Shown here piece by piece: positions 1-9,499 of a stretch of 64,000 bases of DNA. Within the stretch, counting starts at the first letter, position 1; each line of letters starts with the position of its first letter. The notes under the pieces were generated by a model, which saw only the letters and a program-made list of their open reading frames with translations, searched no databases and was not told where the DNA came from. A program made the position numbers and the translations under genes. Source of the stretch: Sphaerolaimus hirsutus (Eukaryota; Nematoda; Chromadorea; Monhysterida; Sphaerolaimidae); the NCBI GenBank assembly GCA_964036195.1, contig OZ038454.1:8804001-8868000 (forward strand), read 5' to 3'.

Positions 1-726
1 CGGGCAAATGTGCGTAATGGGCAGATGTGCGTATCAAGCCTGCCCCATATGGACCTTTGAATTTGCGTGTATCGTTCTTCATGCAGTGATTTATGTGGAT
101 GGGAGGGAAAGTGCTTTGTGAGAGTTTGAAGTACTATAACTTTTGATTGGAAAGAGATAATGAACTCATTCTTTTGGTATACTATATCTCGTGGTCTAAG
201 GTATACGATAGCATGTTCAGAAACATTTATTTTTCGCGTTCAAAAACCGGGTCAAATCGGCATAAGGAATTTAGACATCACTAATCCACCATCAAAAATG
301 GAATCTACAGGTCGTTCCGATCATTTTAAGTGCTGAACGGTCAAAATCGGCACGGAAATGGCCGAGTTATTAACCTTCATTTCGATCGACAGGATTGGCC
401 ACGTAAATTGACCATGTTTTTATAGACCCCCATTATCTCGGCAGTGGGGGGTTTTTCGAGGCAAAAAAACTTTTTTAGTCATAGCCCCGACCCCAAACCC
501 CGACATACTCGAATGGCATCAAAATCGGCCAATGTACGATGGAATGGGAGGAGACGAAAGTCTGGAGACCCCTCCCCCCTAAAATGCCACCCTCGATTTA
601 TTCTATGGCTGAGGGACCCCACAAAACAATTCCCTTAACTGTATACTTGTCATAAAATATACCTAAGTACCTTTTGGATACTTGCCATTAAATTTGGTAA
701 CCTAATGTATGCATCAAATTATTGAT
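1..726. other. No recognisable feature
   Basis: Moderately AT-rich sequence with no coding signal I can support. A short open frame at 444-638 has low-complexity composition and no recognisable domain. Confidence 0.5.
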
Positions 727-1165
727 ACCGTATTACCTCGAAATACCCCCATGGGGGTTTATTATTTCGCCAGCAAAATTTGAGGGGGGGTTTATTCGAG
801 GGGGGGTTTATTCGAGGGGGGGTCTTATTATTTCGTCAGAAATTTTCGTAAGGATCGTGGTAAAAAGTAGGCATTTGCATGCCCAAAACAGGTGATAAAT
901 GTGTCCAAACAAGATATATTTGGACATAAAAACGTAGATTAGCTACACAAACATGTCCATGTGTAGCTGCAATACAATTAAGCAGTAATATACATCATGT
1001 ACATTGCATACATGCCGTATTTATTATGTACATGACGTACATCATTCCGTAGGGGGGGGGGTATTTCGAGGGGGGGTTTATTATTTCCCCAGCCCATTTT
1101 GAGGGGGGGTTAATTCGAGGGGGGGGGGTTAATTCAAGGGGGGGGATAATTCGAGGTAATACGGT
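727..1165. mobile_element. G-rich foldback TIR element, copy 1
   Basis: It is bounded by a perfect 16-bp inverted repeat, ACCGTATTACCTCGAA at 727-742 and its complement at 1150-1165. Inside each end are runs of the type GAGGGGGGGTTTATT. There is no ORF, so it is a non-autonomous element. About ten relatives occur in the window, all sharing a terminus like TACCGTAWWTCCTCGAAT and C/G-rich inner arms. Confidence 0.75.
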
Positions 1166-1380
1166 ATGTAAATATGCATGCACAGACCCCAGGTATTTGG
1201 TCAGTTTTATTTTTGTTCAACACAGCATGCACACACATTAGCAACAAGTACGCATTGAATCTGATGAAAAAGCTCAAAAACACAGTTTTTATTCATGTGT
1301 TTTGTGTTACCGTGTTCTCCAATAGAAAAATCATTTGGGTTTTGAATTTTTCAAATTCTTGGAGTTTCCGCGTTTCTGTG

Positions 1381-1642
1381 TATACTCGGCGGACCGCATG
1401 CTATGCATTTTTATGAAGGAAACACTCCATCATGACGTCATCATTAATAAAATAAAAATAATTCCAGCAAAAAAAGAAAAAACATTTTGGGAAAAAACAT
1501 TCCTCATTTGTACGCGACTCCGCCTTTTTCTTTTTAAAATATTTTCTTTTTTGTGAAAGTGCACACATAAGTATCCAGCTCGCGCGTTATCGACCGAGAC
1601 ATAAATGCTTTTTGGCGCATACTTTGCGGTCCGCCGAGTATA
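1381..1642. mobile_element. MITE-A, intact copy carrying a CRE palindrome
   Basis: A 262-bp element with a perfect 18-bp TIR (TATACTCGGCGGACCGCA at 1381-1398, complement at 1625-1642). TA at each end suggests a Tc1/mariner-type target. It holds the octamer TGACGTCA at 1433-1440, also present in the copies at 37,241 and 54,248. No coding capacity. Confidence 0.8.
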
Positions 1643-2048
1643 CATATAACAAAAACCCAGAAACTCAATGAGTTTCCATACAATGTGAAAAAAACATCGT
1701 TTCCCATGATACAGTTCAAGGTGCTTGAACACAAAAAAAAAAAATTTTCCTCATGGTATCGTGGTTAGGCAAACAATTTCTCAGTGTCCGTTTACTAATT
1801 GGCTTAGGTCCAAGTGACACTTGTAACTCCGTCCAGAGAATGAGCGCGTCACCAAAACACTTTGACCTAAGCCTAAGCCTAAGCAGAGCCTAAAATATCA
1901 TGACAATATTACAAATTTGTATGTAAAGCATATCCAAACCAAATAAATAAAGTACAAACCGCATCCAAATCAATAATCTCAATCGAATTTTTGGCACATT
2001 ATCAAAAACAGTCGCAAAAAGAATGCCGATGAATTGAATCACTCGTGG

Positions 2049-2594
2049 GCAGTGATTGAAAAGGCACCGGGAAATATTGCACCGCACCGCACCCGCACCG
2101 GCACCGGTGCCATTCCTCAGAAAGGACACCTGGCACCTTGAGCACCGGCCAACAAATGGCACCGCACCACACCGGACTCGATGCCATTTGGAAAAAAAGC
2201 ACCGGCACCTTGGGGCACTGCTGGCTGCCGGTGCTAGCGCCGAAAGGCACCGCACCGGGCTGGCGGTTCCGAATTTTTTATCGGGTATTTTTTTATAGGC
2301 GGCACCTTCGGAACTGCATATTTTCATGAATTCTCTACAAATTTTGATGGTTGATCATTAAAAATAATCAGAATGATGTGGGTGGCTATCACTTTATAAA
2401 GCAATTTAATGATTTAAAACGATAGATCGAATATTCAATATGCTCCAGTACACATAGCCACTATTGTCTACTGAGTGGGATGGACGTTGCTATATCTTGT
2501 CATCTACTGACAACACATTATGTACAAAACGATGAAACAAATGTCATATTTATGATTATGAAAAACAACACAATTTTTGTTCCTTTCCATCACT
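2049..2594. mobile_element. hAT-like non-autonomous element with GGCACC tandem repeats
   Basis: The left end reads GCAGTGATTGAAAAGG and the right end CCTTTCCATCACT, an imperfect inverted repeat. The flanks ACTCGTGG (2041-2048) and AATCGTGG (2595-2602) match at 7 of 8 positions, as expected of a hAT 8-bp target duplication. The left 270 bp are filled with direct and inverted GGCACC hexamers. Open frames here are by-products of the repeat. Confidence 0.6.
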
Positions 2595-3663
2595 AATCGT
2601 GGTGCCATTTCTGGCATCATCGAAAACAATGGCGCCGGTTGCCAAATGGTTCCAGCGAAAAATAGCGCCAAGCGCCAACGGCGAGTGAAACGCGAGCAGT
2701 TTCACCAGTACTCGCTCACCCCCACAATTTCGTAATTTTACCCCCCATAGATGGAGCTATGCAGTATGCGTCAAACGAAAGACTGACTGCCGGACTTGTG
2801 TGGGGACCAGTTTAGTAGACCTGGCTGATGGCGTATGTAAAAAATCGACAGACTTTTCGCTATACAATTTTATGTAATGAAAGAGTCCAATGAAACAAGC
2901 ATGTCGTGCTTGACGCAAGCGCCTTCAAACACATTACGAAATTTAGGCATTGAGACAAAAAGATGTTACCTAGATTGTTCTCTCATTGTTACAAATGTTC
3001 AAGCTGACAATACTGAACGGGTTTTACAGGACATCAAGTGATACAACAATTTTTTCAGAGAAAGGAACTTTTGTATTTAGTTTTTTTTTCGAAGATTAAG
3101 TTAACTCGAGAGAAATTTCGTTACCCAACCGTCATTTTGTCATTTATGAGGATGGCGCCGTTGTGCATCTGGTTTTCTAACCATGAAAACTAAGAAAACG
3201 CCGTCTTGTAAGAAATTCCCCAAAGTAATGGAAATACGATAGTATTTTGGCACCCGGACCCACCCTATTTGGAAGGGTTTCCAGGGATTTTTCATTTCAG
3301 GTTGGGGCGAAACAATCGCTGGCCGGAAAGGAGTATTTACACTGTTGGACACAATGTAAGTGAACACTGGACACGAAACTGTACACTAGCGCTAGCTAGA
3401 CTGGCGCACCATGGCATCATTTTATCACTACTATCCGCAAACTCTGGTTTCAAATCCAATTTGAAGACATTGCACGTATAGAATTCTCCCAGGAAAAAAG
3501 GTTTTTATGTTTGCCATTTTTCTGCCTTAGTACAAAAATACAACAAGCTATTGCTTGTATGAGCATAATGGTGCTGCCCATGCATGTTCATAAAATTCAG
3601 TAAAGTCAAAATTGTTTTAGGTAGTAACAGGAATGAAACATTTTGGCCTCAACTGACGTTAAA
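2595..3663. other. Intergenic, no gene seen
   Basis: It contains scattered GGCGCC remnants near 2,620-2,690, probably a decayed relative of the hAT elements at 22,850 and 30,769. No exon-like stretch found on either strand. Confidence 0.4.
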
Positions 3664-3876
3664 TATACTCTGCAGACTGCATGCTTTGCATTTTTTTGAA
3701 GGAAACACTTAATCATGAGATCATTGTTATTAAATCAAAATTGTTCAATATCACTACTATGCCTGTTTTTTTTAATAAATATTTTTTCTTTTTGTTCTGA
3801 AAGTGCGTGCATCCTGCCTGCATGTTTAAGTGTGAGACAAGTAATTTTGGATGCATATATTGCAGTCTGCCAAGTA
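3664..3876. mobile_element. MITE-A, degenerate copy
   Basis: The ends (TATACTCTGCAGACTGCATG and TGCAGTCTGCCAAGTA) match the MITE-A termini with substitutions, and the internal GAAGGAAACACT is kept. The CRE octamer is lost (the sequence reads ATGAGATCAT). Confidence 0.65.
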
Positions 3877-3990
3877 AAATAATGTATTCATGTCAACCAA
3901 AATGCATTAAAAATGAGTTTTAGTTGATGAATGTCTGGTGGTCCACATTTGTTAAAGTGTTTTTTCATTTACTCTGGAAATACATATACT

Positions 3991-4403
3991 GCAAATCCTC
4001 AAATAAGACCCCCCTTGAATAACTCCCCCCTTGAATAAGTCCCCCCTGCTGGCGGGGTGAGGAAAAAATAACTCCCCCCTTGAATAACTCCCCCCTCTCA
4101 AAAACTCCTCCCTATGATGAAAAGGATCTAATGCATACTATAAAATAATAGTAGCCTATGACAGTGACAGCAGATACATAATGTGTATGCAGTGTATACA
4201 CATTGTTATTTATGTTGTTATTGGATGGTGAAATACCTTACTTAAATGAGTTTACATACTGCATCCATACAATGAATTAAGTCCATGTTTCCTGAGGAAA
4301 TAATAACTCCCCCCTTGAATAACTCCCCCTTGAATAACTCCCCCCTCAAAAACATCTGATGAAAAAATAACTCCCCTGGGGTCTTATTCGAGGATTTAGG
4401 GTA
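3991..4403. mobile_element. G-rich foldback TIR element, copy 2
   Basis: The left arm reads AAATCCTCAAATAAGACCCC and the right arm GGGGTCTTATTCGAGGATTT. The interior is made of repeated TTGAATAACTCCCCCC units. Confidence 0.75.
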
Positions 4404-4786
4404 CTCAAGTACTGAGTAAATATGTTTATGTTTCCTCTGAACAAAACTACCTCTACTTGTGTTTACATATCAAAGTACTTCAGATAGGCTTTTATATAGC
4501 CTTTTTCAAGACAGAAAAAGCTAAAAATAGGGAAAAATAGCCAAAAATAGCTGAAAATAGGCAAAAACATATGAATTAGTAAAATTTGACAGAAAACTGT
4601 TCAAATGGGTGTGAAAATTGATGATTTGAGTGAAAATTTGGGCAAGATTTATTTAAAAAATACTTGCTTTTATGTTTTCTGTGGAAAAGTAGATTTACTC
4701 ATATTTACTCATGACTAAAAGTAAAAAATTCACTTTACAGTTTATTTACTCAGGGGGTGAGTAAAAAAATACTTTACATTCACATA

Positions 4787-4907
4787 TACTGTATTTCTTC
4801 TAATAGAAGAGTGCCATTCTATTTTTTTCATCAACTGTTTTACCTGCCATTCTATTGGAGGTGCCATTCTAGTGGAGGTATGCCATTAAATTAGAAGAAA
4901 TACGGTA
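4787..4907. mobile_element. MITE-P (TTCTTCTAATAG family), copy 1
   Basis: A 121-bp element with termini TACTGTATTTCTTCTAAT and ATTAGAAGAAATACGGTA. The interior has several GCCATTCTATTGGAGG units. Related copies lie at 7,168, 37,422 and 38,290. Confidence 0.7.
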
Positions 4908-5791
4908 CTTTGAAAAACTTTGGTACAAGTTTTAACACATCTGTGGTGGTCAATTACTACACATAGTTACAATATAACTAGGCCATAATAGGAGTTCATA
5001 GATTGACATTTTTGCTGCCATTTTCATACTGCTCAGAACATGCACATGTGCATACTGGGGATACTGGAATCCATAATTGCACATTACTTAGCCCAGAAAT
5101 TCTGCACATCTTCCAATATTATCAAAAGTTTACTCAGTTACAAGTTCTTTGTTGTTTTCTTGAAATTTGGGACAAAGGTTCAACTTTTCATCCCTCATGT
5201 TCCATGGTGTTCATCCAAAGCACTCCATTTTACTTATGGCATACTTACAAGTAAAATGGCGTACTTTGGATGAAAAGTGACCAACAAGTGAAAAGTGACA
5301 AACATGCAAACCATGCCCCACAGCAAGTCAAGTGACACATTTCTGGCTTTTTTCAGCATGTTTTCCCTCAATCTTTTTTTATCAGAGATTTTTCATCACC
5401 CTCAACAATTTTTGTTGGGTTCATAACTGCTATAAAAATATTTTGATAATTCATTATGACATATGATGTTATCATTTTTAAATCCTGGAAGCAGGAAAAA
5501 ATCTTTAATTGTTTTATGTTTTTATTTTGAAATATACTAACATAAATATATAAAAAAAACGAAATAATTGAATCACAAATATCAACAGATACAAACAATC
5601 AAACCATGTCTCAGTGCCCCAACATTCAACCTCATACACGTAAACGCATAAGCACCAATTGGGATGGGGCCCGTCCGCGGGCGCACACTGAGCGAGGCGG
5701 CGATTCACCGCTAGAAAGCGCGCGCGTGCTTAAATATAAGCTTCAACCGGCCTGCCTCCATTCATGCTTTACAGATCATTGTCGACATTAG
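4908..5791. other. Region upstream of the zinc-finger gene
   Basis: No exon recognised. A GC-rich patch at about 5,660-5,760 ends in a TATA-like TTAAATATAAG (about 5,730-5,740), which could be a promoter for the zinc-finger gene. This is inference only. Confidence 0.3.
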
Positions 5792-6049
5792 AAAGCCTGC
5801 AAACCGGCGGAAATAGAAACAAATAAAGTGTTGTGTACTATTTTGATCGGCCAACTCGCGCCGATCACAAAAAGTCTGTCGAAGCTGGCTAAAGACGCCC
5901 AACAAACGGACAAGTGCGCTCGGATGCAAGCGGCAGCCGGCGGTGGGGCGATGCCGTGCCGCGACTGCGCCAACGTGCACGCGGAGCTCATGTCGCTCAA
6001 GGAGTTCGTCGCGCAGTGGTTCAACATCCTGCTGCACAAGATGGAGCTG
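5792..6049 (+). CDS. Zinc-finger gene, exon 1 (first seen)
   Basis: Open from 5792 to a donor at 6050 in phase 0. It encodes a Cys-containing segment (PCRDCANVH) and a helix-like tail ending HKMEL. The 5' boundary is uncertain. Confidence 0.6.
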
Positions 6050-8781
6050 GTGCCAATTCCGGATCCTGTAAAGTGACCTGTCAAATGTCAAATGTCAGGC
6101 AAAGTGTCAAAGGTCATGTAAAATGCCCTGCAAAATGGCAAACGTACGTTGCCATTTTCCATGGCATTTTACATGAATTTTGACACTTTGCGTGACATTT
6201 GACATCTTACAGGACACTTTACAGGGTCTGGGACTGCCCTCAGGTCGACCGGCGCCAGGCGACCATCGTCGAACGGCTCGACGGGTTCGCTCAGCGCCCC
6301 GCTGCCCCAGCCGCTGCTGTTAGCGCGACCGGCAATGGACGCAAGCGACACATGCCGAACTTCAATGGACCAGTCGCGAAAATGCCCGATCTGTCGCCCA
6401 ACGAGGGCGACATCAGCCAGCACAAGGAAGCTTCCAACTCTCAGTCCGCCCAGCACACCTCCAAGCTGGACTTTTTGCTGAATCGCGTACAGGCAAGCTT
6501 TGGAAATGATTCCATTTTTATGTGTTACCGAATAAATATCTAAATGATAATAAATACATCATATATGCGCCAATAAATATCTAAAAATGTCCAAATATCG
6601 GCATGTCAAAATATCTAACCCTCGTAAACCGACACAGAACAAGCAGCAGCGAGAGCAGCGGCACAAAACCGCGTCGCCGGCCAAAAACGGCCGGCCGCAG
6701 CAAAGAAAAGACAGCAGCGACGCGTGCACGCCGCCCAGCGATCTCAGCGCCACGGGGCCGGCCAACGTGGACCAACAGGTGCCAGTCCCGGACCCTGTAA
6801 AATGCCCTGTGAAATGTCAAATGTCATGCAAAGTGTTAAAAGTCATGTAAAATTTTCTGCAAAATGGCAAAGTTGCCATTTTGCAGGGCATTTTACATGA
6901 TTTTTGACACTTTGCATGACATTTGACATTTTACAGGGCATTTTACAGGGTGCGGGATTGCCCCCTGGCGCACCTCTTTCCGTCGCTCGCGCTCACATTC
7001 GGCCAGCAGAATGTCGATACTGAAGATGGGAAGGAGGATAAAGATGAGACGGAATCTGCGCAGGCCGACGGCGGCCAAGCGGAAGTGCAACAGCAACAAC
7101 AACAGCAGCAGCAGCACGTGCAGCAACCGCAATATGGTGAGGGGTGAATGCGATTTACGACTTGAGTTACCGTATTTCTTCTAATATAAGGGCGCCCTTC
7201 TATTTTTTCATCAGCTTTTTTTACCTTCCCTTCTATTGGAGATGTCCTTCTGTTAGAGACCTGCCTTTCTATTAAAAGAAATACGGTAAGATGTACAATG
7301 TTCGTAATGCTTTCGATAGAACGCCACAAGTGCTGGTGACGAGCGACGTTCTAAAGCGACGAGTGGGAAAAGCCAAACAGAAGAAATTCAACAGGGTCGT
7401 TCTATTGAAAGGTAAACACTGTAACAGAATCCAACACCCATCAACCAAACCCCCACCACACAGATGAGAACATGACCGTGGACATGTTCTCGGCGGCGAG
7501 CAAGGCGGGCTACATGAACCCGTTCGGCTTCAACCTGCAGGCGCTGATGCACAGCCAGCTAGCCAGCGCCCTGGCCGCCGTGGCCAGCGCGGCCAGCGGC
7601 AACAACAACGGCCACGGCGGCATGCTCGCCGCGCAGCAGCAGATGATGCCGCCGCAGCAGCAGCAAAGAGACCACGTGCAAGATTGTAACGCGAACGCGG
7701 TGGATGTTAAGAATGTGAAGGTTATTGATAAGTTTTTTTAAATATATTTTCATTGTGAAATCTGGGGGTAGTGCTAGACCCTGTAAAGTGTAAAGTGAAG
7801 TGTTAAATGTCTTGTAAAATTTCAATCAGAACAAAAAGAAAATATTTTATTACTGAAATTTGCATTACAATTGAAACGTTACTTATCATTCGTCACGACA
7901 ATTGGCACTTTGCATGACATTTTACATGGCATTGGACACTTTACCTTACACTTCGCAGGGTCCGGGATTGGCACCAGGTCAACGAAGTTCCACCGATAAA
8001 ATATACATGAATCTTCCCACTTCCAGACAGAGGACACCGACCGCAGCACGATCGGCGACACAGTCGACCAAACAGCGGCTACAGGCGCGGCGGCGGGCAG
8101 CACGGACGCGGTGCACGCGTCCCTGACGCTGGTCACCGGGCCCAGCTCGTACACGTGCCGCCTGTGCGCGTCCAACTTCACGCAAATGTCCAACTTGCGG
8201 CGGCACATTCGCGTCATTCACCAGGGCCTCACCAAGCACTCGTGCAGGTACTGCGGCAAGGTGAGACATCGGCCGAACGTGTTGATGAAACTGAAATCGT
8301 TCACAAGTATTTATAGTCCACTGATCGCACACCTTATAATGAAACCTAAAAACTATATTCCATCTGAATAAAAGAACAAACATGAATTTTTTTTAAATCA
8401 TGATTATCACGTTGCTTCCACTTTGAGTGAATTTGGTGCCGTTTTTCACGTGACCGTATTCATCAAAATACGGTATCATTCATCGTACATAGATCCGTCT
8501 GTCCACTTTACGCACAAAACAACCCGACGCAGGTATTCGCCTGGAAGGGCGCCTGGCGCCGACACGAGCAGTTCGTGCACGAGCTGCGCGCGCACACAAA
8601 GCGCGGAGGCGCCAACAACGCCGGCAACAACGCGTCCGGCGCCGGCGACGAGGTGGACGAGGCCGCCGGCGACAATGCAGCCCCGCAGCAAGAACCGCTC
8701 GCGCTGCACACGAAGACCGAGCCCAATGTGGAACCGGAACCGGTGGCTGAAGATGGTGTGAGCCCCCAGCTGGCAAAGTGA
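5792..8781 (+). CDS. C2H2 zinc-finger protein gene, at least seven exons
   Basis: Probable nuclear DNA-binding protein; the family is not recognised. My exon chain is 5792-6049, 6244-6492, 6638-6778, 7007-7136, 7464-7720, 8027-8260 and 8533-8781, with every junction in frame. The N-terminal half is polar and low-complexity (Glu/Asp, Gln tracts, an Ala-rich stretch), typical of transcription factors. Two adjacent C2H2 fingers are encoded by exons 6 and 7: C-x2-C-x12-H-x4-H each, the first starting YTCRLC and the second CRYCGK. The second finger is split by the intron after CGK. The true start is unknown: the first exon is open to 5792 and its first ATG is at 5924, so an upstream exon is possible. 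The TGA at 8779-8781 overlaps a strong donor (GTGAGT), so the protein may also continue. Introns 1 and 3 are built from introner-like elements. Confidence 0.75.
6050..6243 (+). mobile_element. Introner-like element that is exactly intron 1
   Basis: The 194-bp intron begins GTGCCAATTCCGGATCCTG and ends GGGTCTGGGACTGCCCTCAG. The two halves are near-complementary (TGTCAAATGTCA... against TGACATTTGACA...), forming one long hairpin. Nothing of the intron lies outside the element, and the flanking exons join in phase 0. Confidence 0.8.
6244..6492 (+). CDS. Zinc-finger gene, exon 2
   Basis: 83 codons in phase 0, following the acceptor CCCTCAG. It ends GTACAG before GCAAGC, so the next intron is a GC-AG intron. 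Confidence 0.7.
6638..6778 (+). CDS. Zinc-finger gene, exon 3
   Basis: 47 codons, rich in Gln, Lys and Arg. Acceptor CGACACAG; the donor is supplied by the introner-like element that starts at 6779. Confidence 0.7.
6779..6967 (+). mobile_element. Introner-like element supplying a donor (intron 3)
   Basis: It starts GTGCCAGTCCCGGACCCTG directly after exon 3 (CAACAG) and ends GTGCGGGATTGCCCCCTGG. It forms a near-perfect hairpin around GCAAAGTTGC. The acceptor is not in the element: the intron continues 39 bp to CGGCCAG at 7001-7006. Confidence 0.75.
7007..7136 (+). CDS. Zinc-finger gene, exon 4 (acidic, polyglutamine)
   Basis: An acidic run (DTEDGKEDKDE) is followed by a polyGln tract encoded by CAG/CAA. 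It ends in phase 1 at GTGAGG. The acceptor could also be three bases downstream (CAGCAG). Confidence 0.65.
7168..7288. mobile_element. MITE-P, copy 2, in intron 4 of the zinc-finger gene
   Basis: Termini TACCGTATTTCTTCTAAT and TTAAAAGAAATACGGTA. Confidence 0.7.
7464..7720 (+). CDS. Zinc-finger gene, exon 5 (Ala/Gln-rich)
   Basis: Acceptor CACACAG in phase 1. It encodes an Ala-rich segment and short Gln runs. The donor GTTATT at 7721 fits phase 0; a weaker alternative is GTGCAA at 7676. Confidence 0.6.
7763..7977 (-). mobile_element. Introner-like element in antisense orientation inside intron 5
   Basis: On the + strand it starts with the acceptor-type end (GGGGGTAGTGCTAGACCCTG) and finishes with the donor-type end (GGGATTGGCACCAG). 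It therefore lies antisense to the gene, and neither end is used for splicing. Confidence 0.65.
8027..8260 (+). CDS. Zinc-finger gene, exon 6 (finger 1)
   Basis: 78 codons, phase 0 at both ends. It contains C2H2 finger 1 and the first Cys pair of finger 2 (CRYCGK). Donor GTGAGA. Confidence 0.8.
8533..8781 (+). CDS. Zinc-finger gene, exon 7 (finger 2 and acidic tail)
   Basis: It completes finger 2 (VFAWKGAWRRHEQFVH), followed by a Gly/Asn/Glu-rich tail and TGA at 8779-8781. Confidence 0.75.
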   Translation, partial: VFAWKGAWRRHEQFVHELRAHTKRGGANNAGNNASGAGDEVDEAAGDNAAPQQEPLALHTKTEPNVEPEPVAEDGVSPQLAK

Positions 8782-9499
8782 GTGTGTTTCGATGGTCGTG
8801 TAGATTCGTGTTGGCTCTGTGCACACTAGTTTACTGCCAGTCAACTCGAAATGTGGTGTCTGTCAACTACGGTTGACGAAGATTTGAAATAAATCATTTT
8901 GGTAAACTCAAATAAAGCAAATATTTTTTCACGTTCTAAGCTGATTTATGTGCACCCAATTTGAGTTCACTTCGGTTAGTAAGCTAGTGTGCGCGGCGAC
9001 ATTATACGTGGCTATCAAGTGCTTTATATCATGTTGAAAAAAATTGTATGATTCTTTGACGGTTTCTTGAATCGTTTGTAAGAACTCCCAAAACGTTTCC
9101 AATATTAGCGATGTGATGTGCCATTTTTTTGTCAACGTGCCAATGTGATAGTGTTTTTGTGATCTGCTCTCTTTTTAGGTATTTGCAACAACAAAGTGCA
9201 TTTTGAATGTTCAACCCGCTTTTACCTATCAACTTTATGTAGGTACACATTATCTGAAACGTTGTGGCCTTTTAAAATTTTAAGTGCATTTTATCGTATC
9301 CCAATGCAATATTTCGCAATGATAATTGTCGTGTTTTCCAAGCCCCACATTTCCAGTTAGTCATCTCGTCCACGCAAATCAGGTTCAAATGTGCAGTGAA
9401 TGAACTGGAAACATGGTAGCATATTCGAGCAAATCCACCGAAACACCAACACTGGGCTAGCGCCGATGGGGGCTAACACCGCACAATATTCAAGCATAC
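8782..9499. other. Downstream of the zinc-finger gene; dispersed repeat, no gene seen
   Basis: Around 8,845-8,930 is a dispersed repeat (CTGTCAACTACGGTTGACG) related to sequence at about 33,650 and 36,165. AATAAA at 8888-8893 could serve as a poly(A) signal. Confidence 0.4.

Noticed and set aside
1866..1885. Three GCCTAA units, like a nematode-type telomere repeat
   Set aside because: Only about three units in ordinary AT-rich DNA; too short to indicate a telomere or a phylum.
4487..4790. AAAATAGCC / AAATAGGC simple repeat
   Set aside because: Low-complexity, with no boundaries or function visible.
5828..6076. Reading the zinc-finger exon straight through the element (ending VPIPDPVK)
   Set aside because: The same VPDPVK-like tail appears at every copy of the repeat, so it is repeat sequence, not protein.
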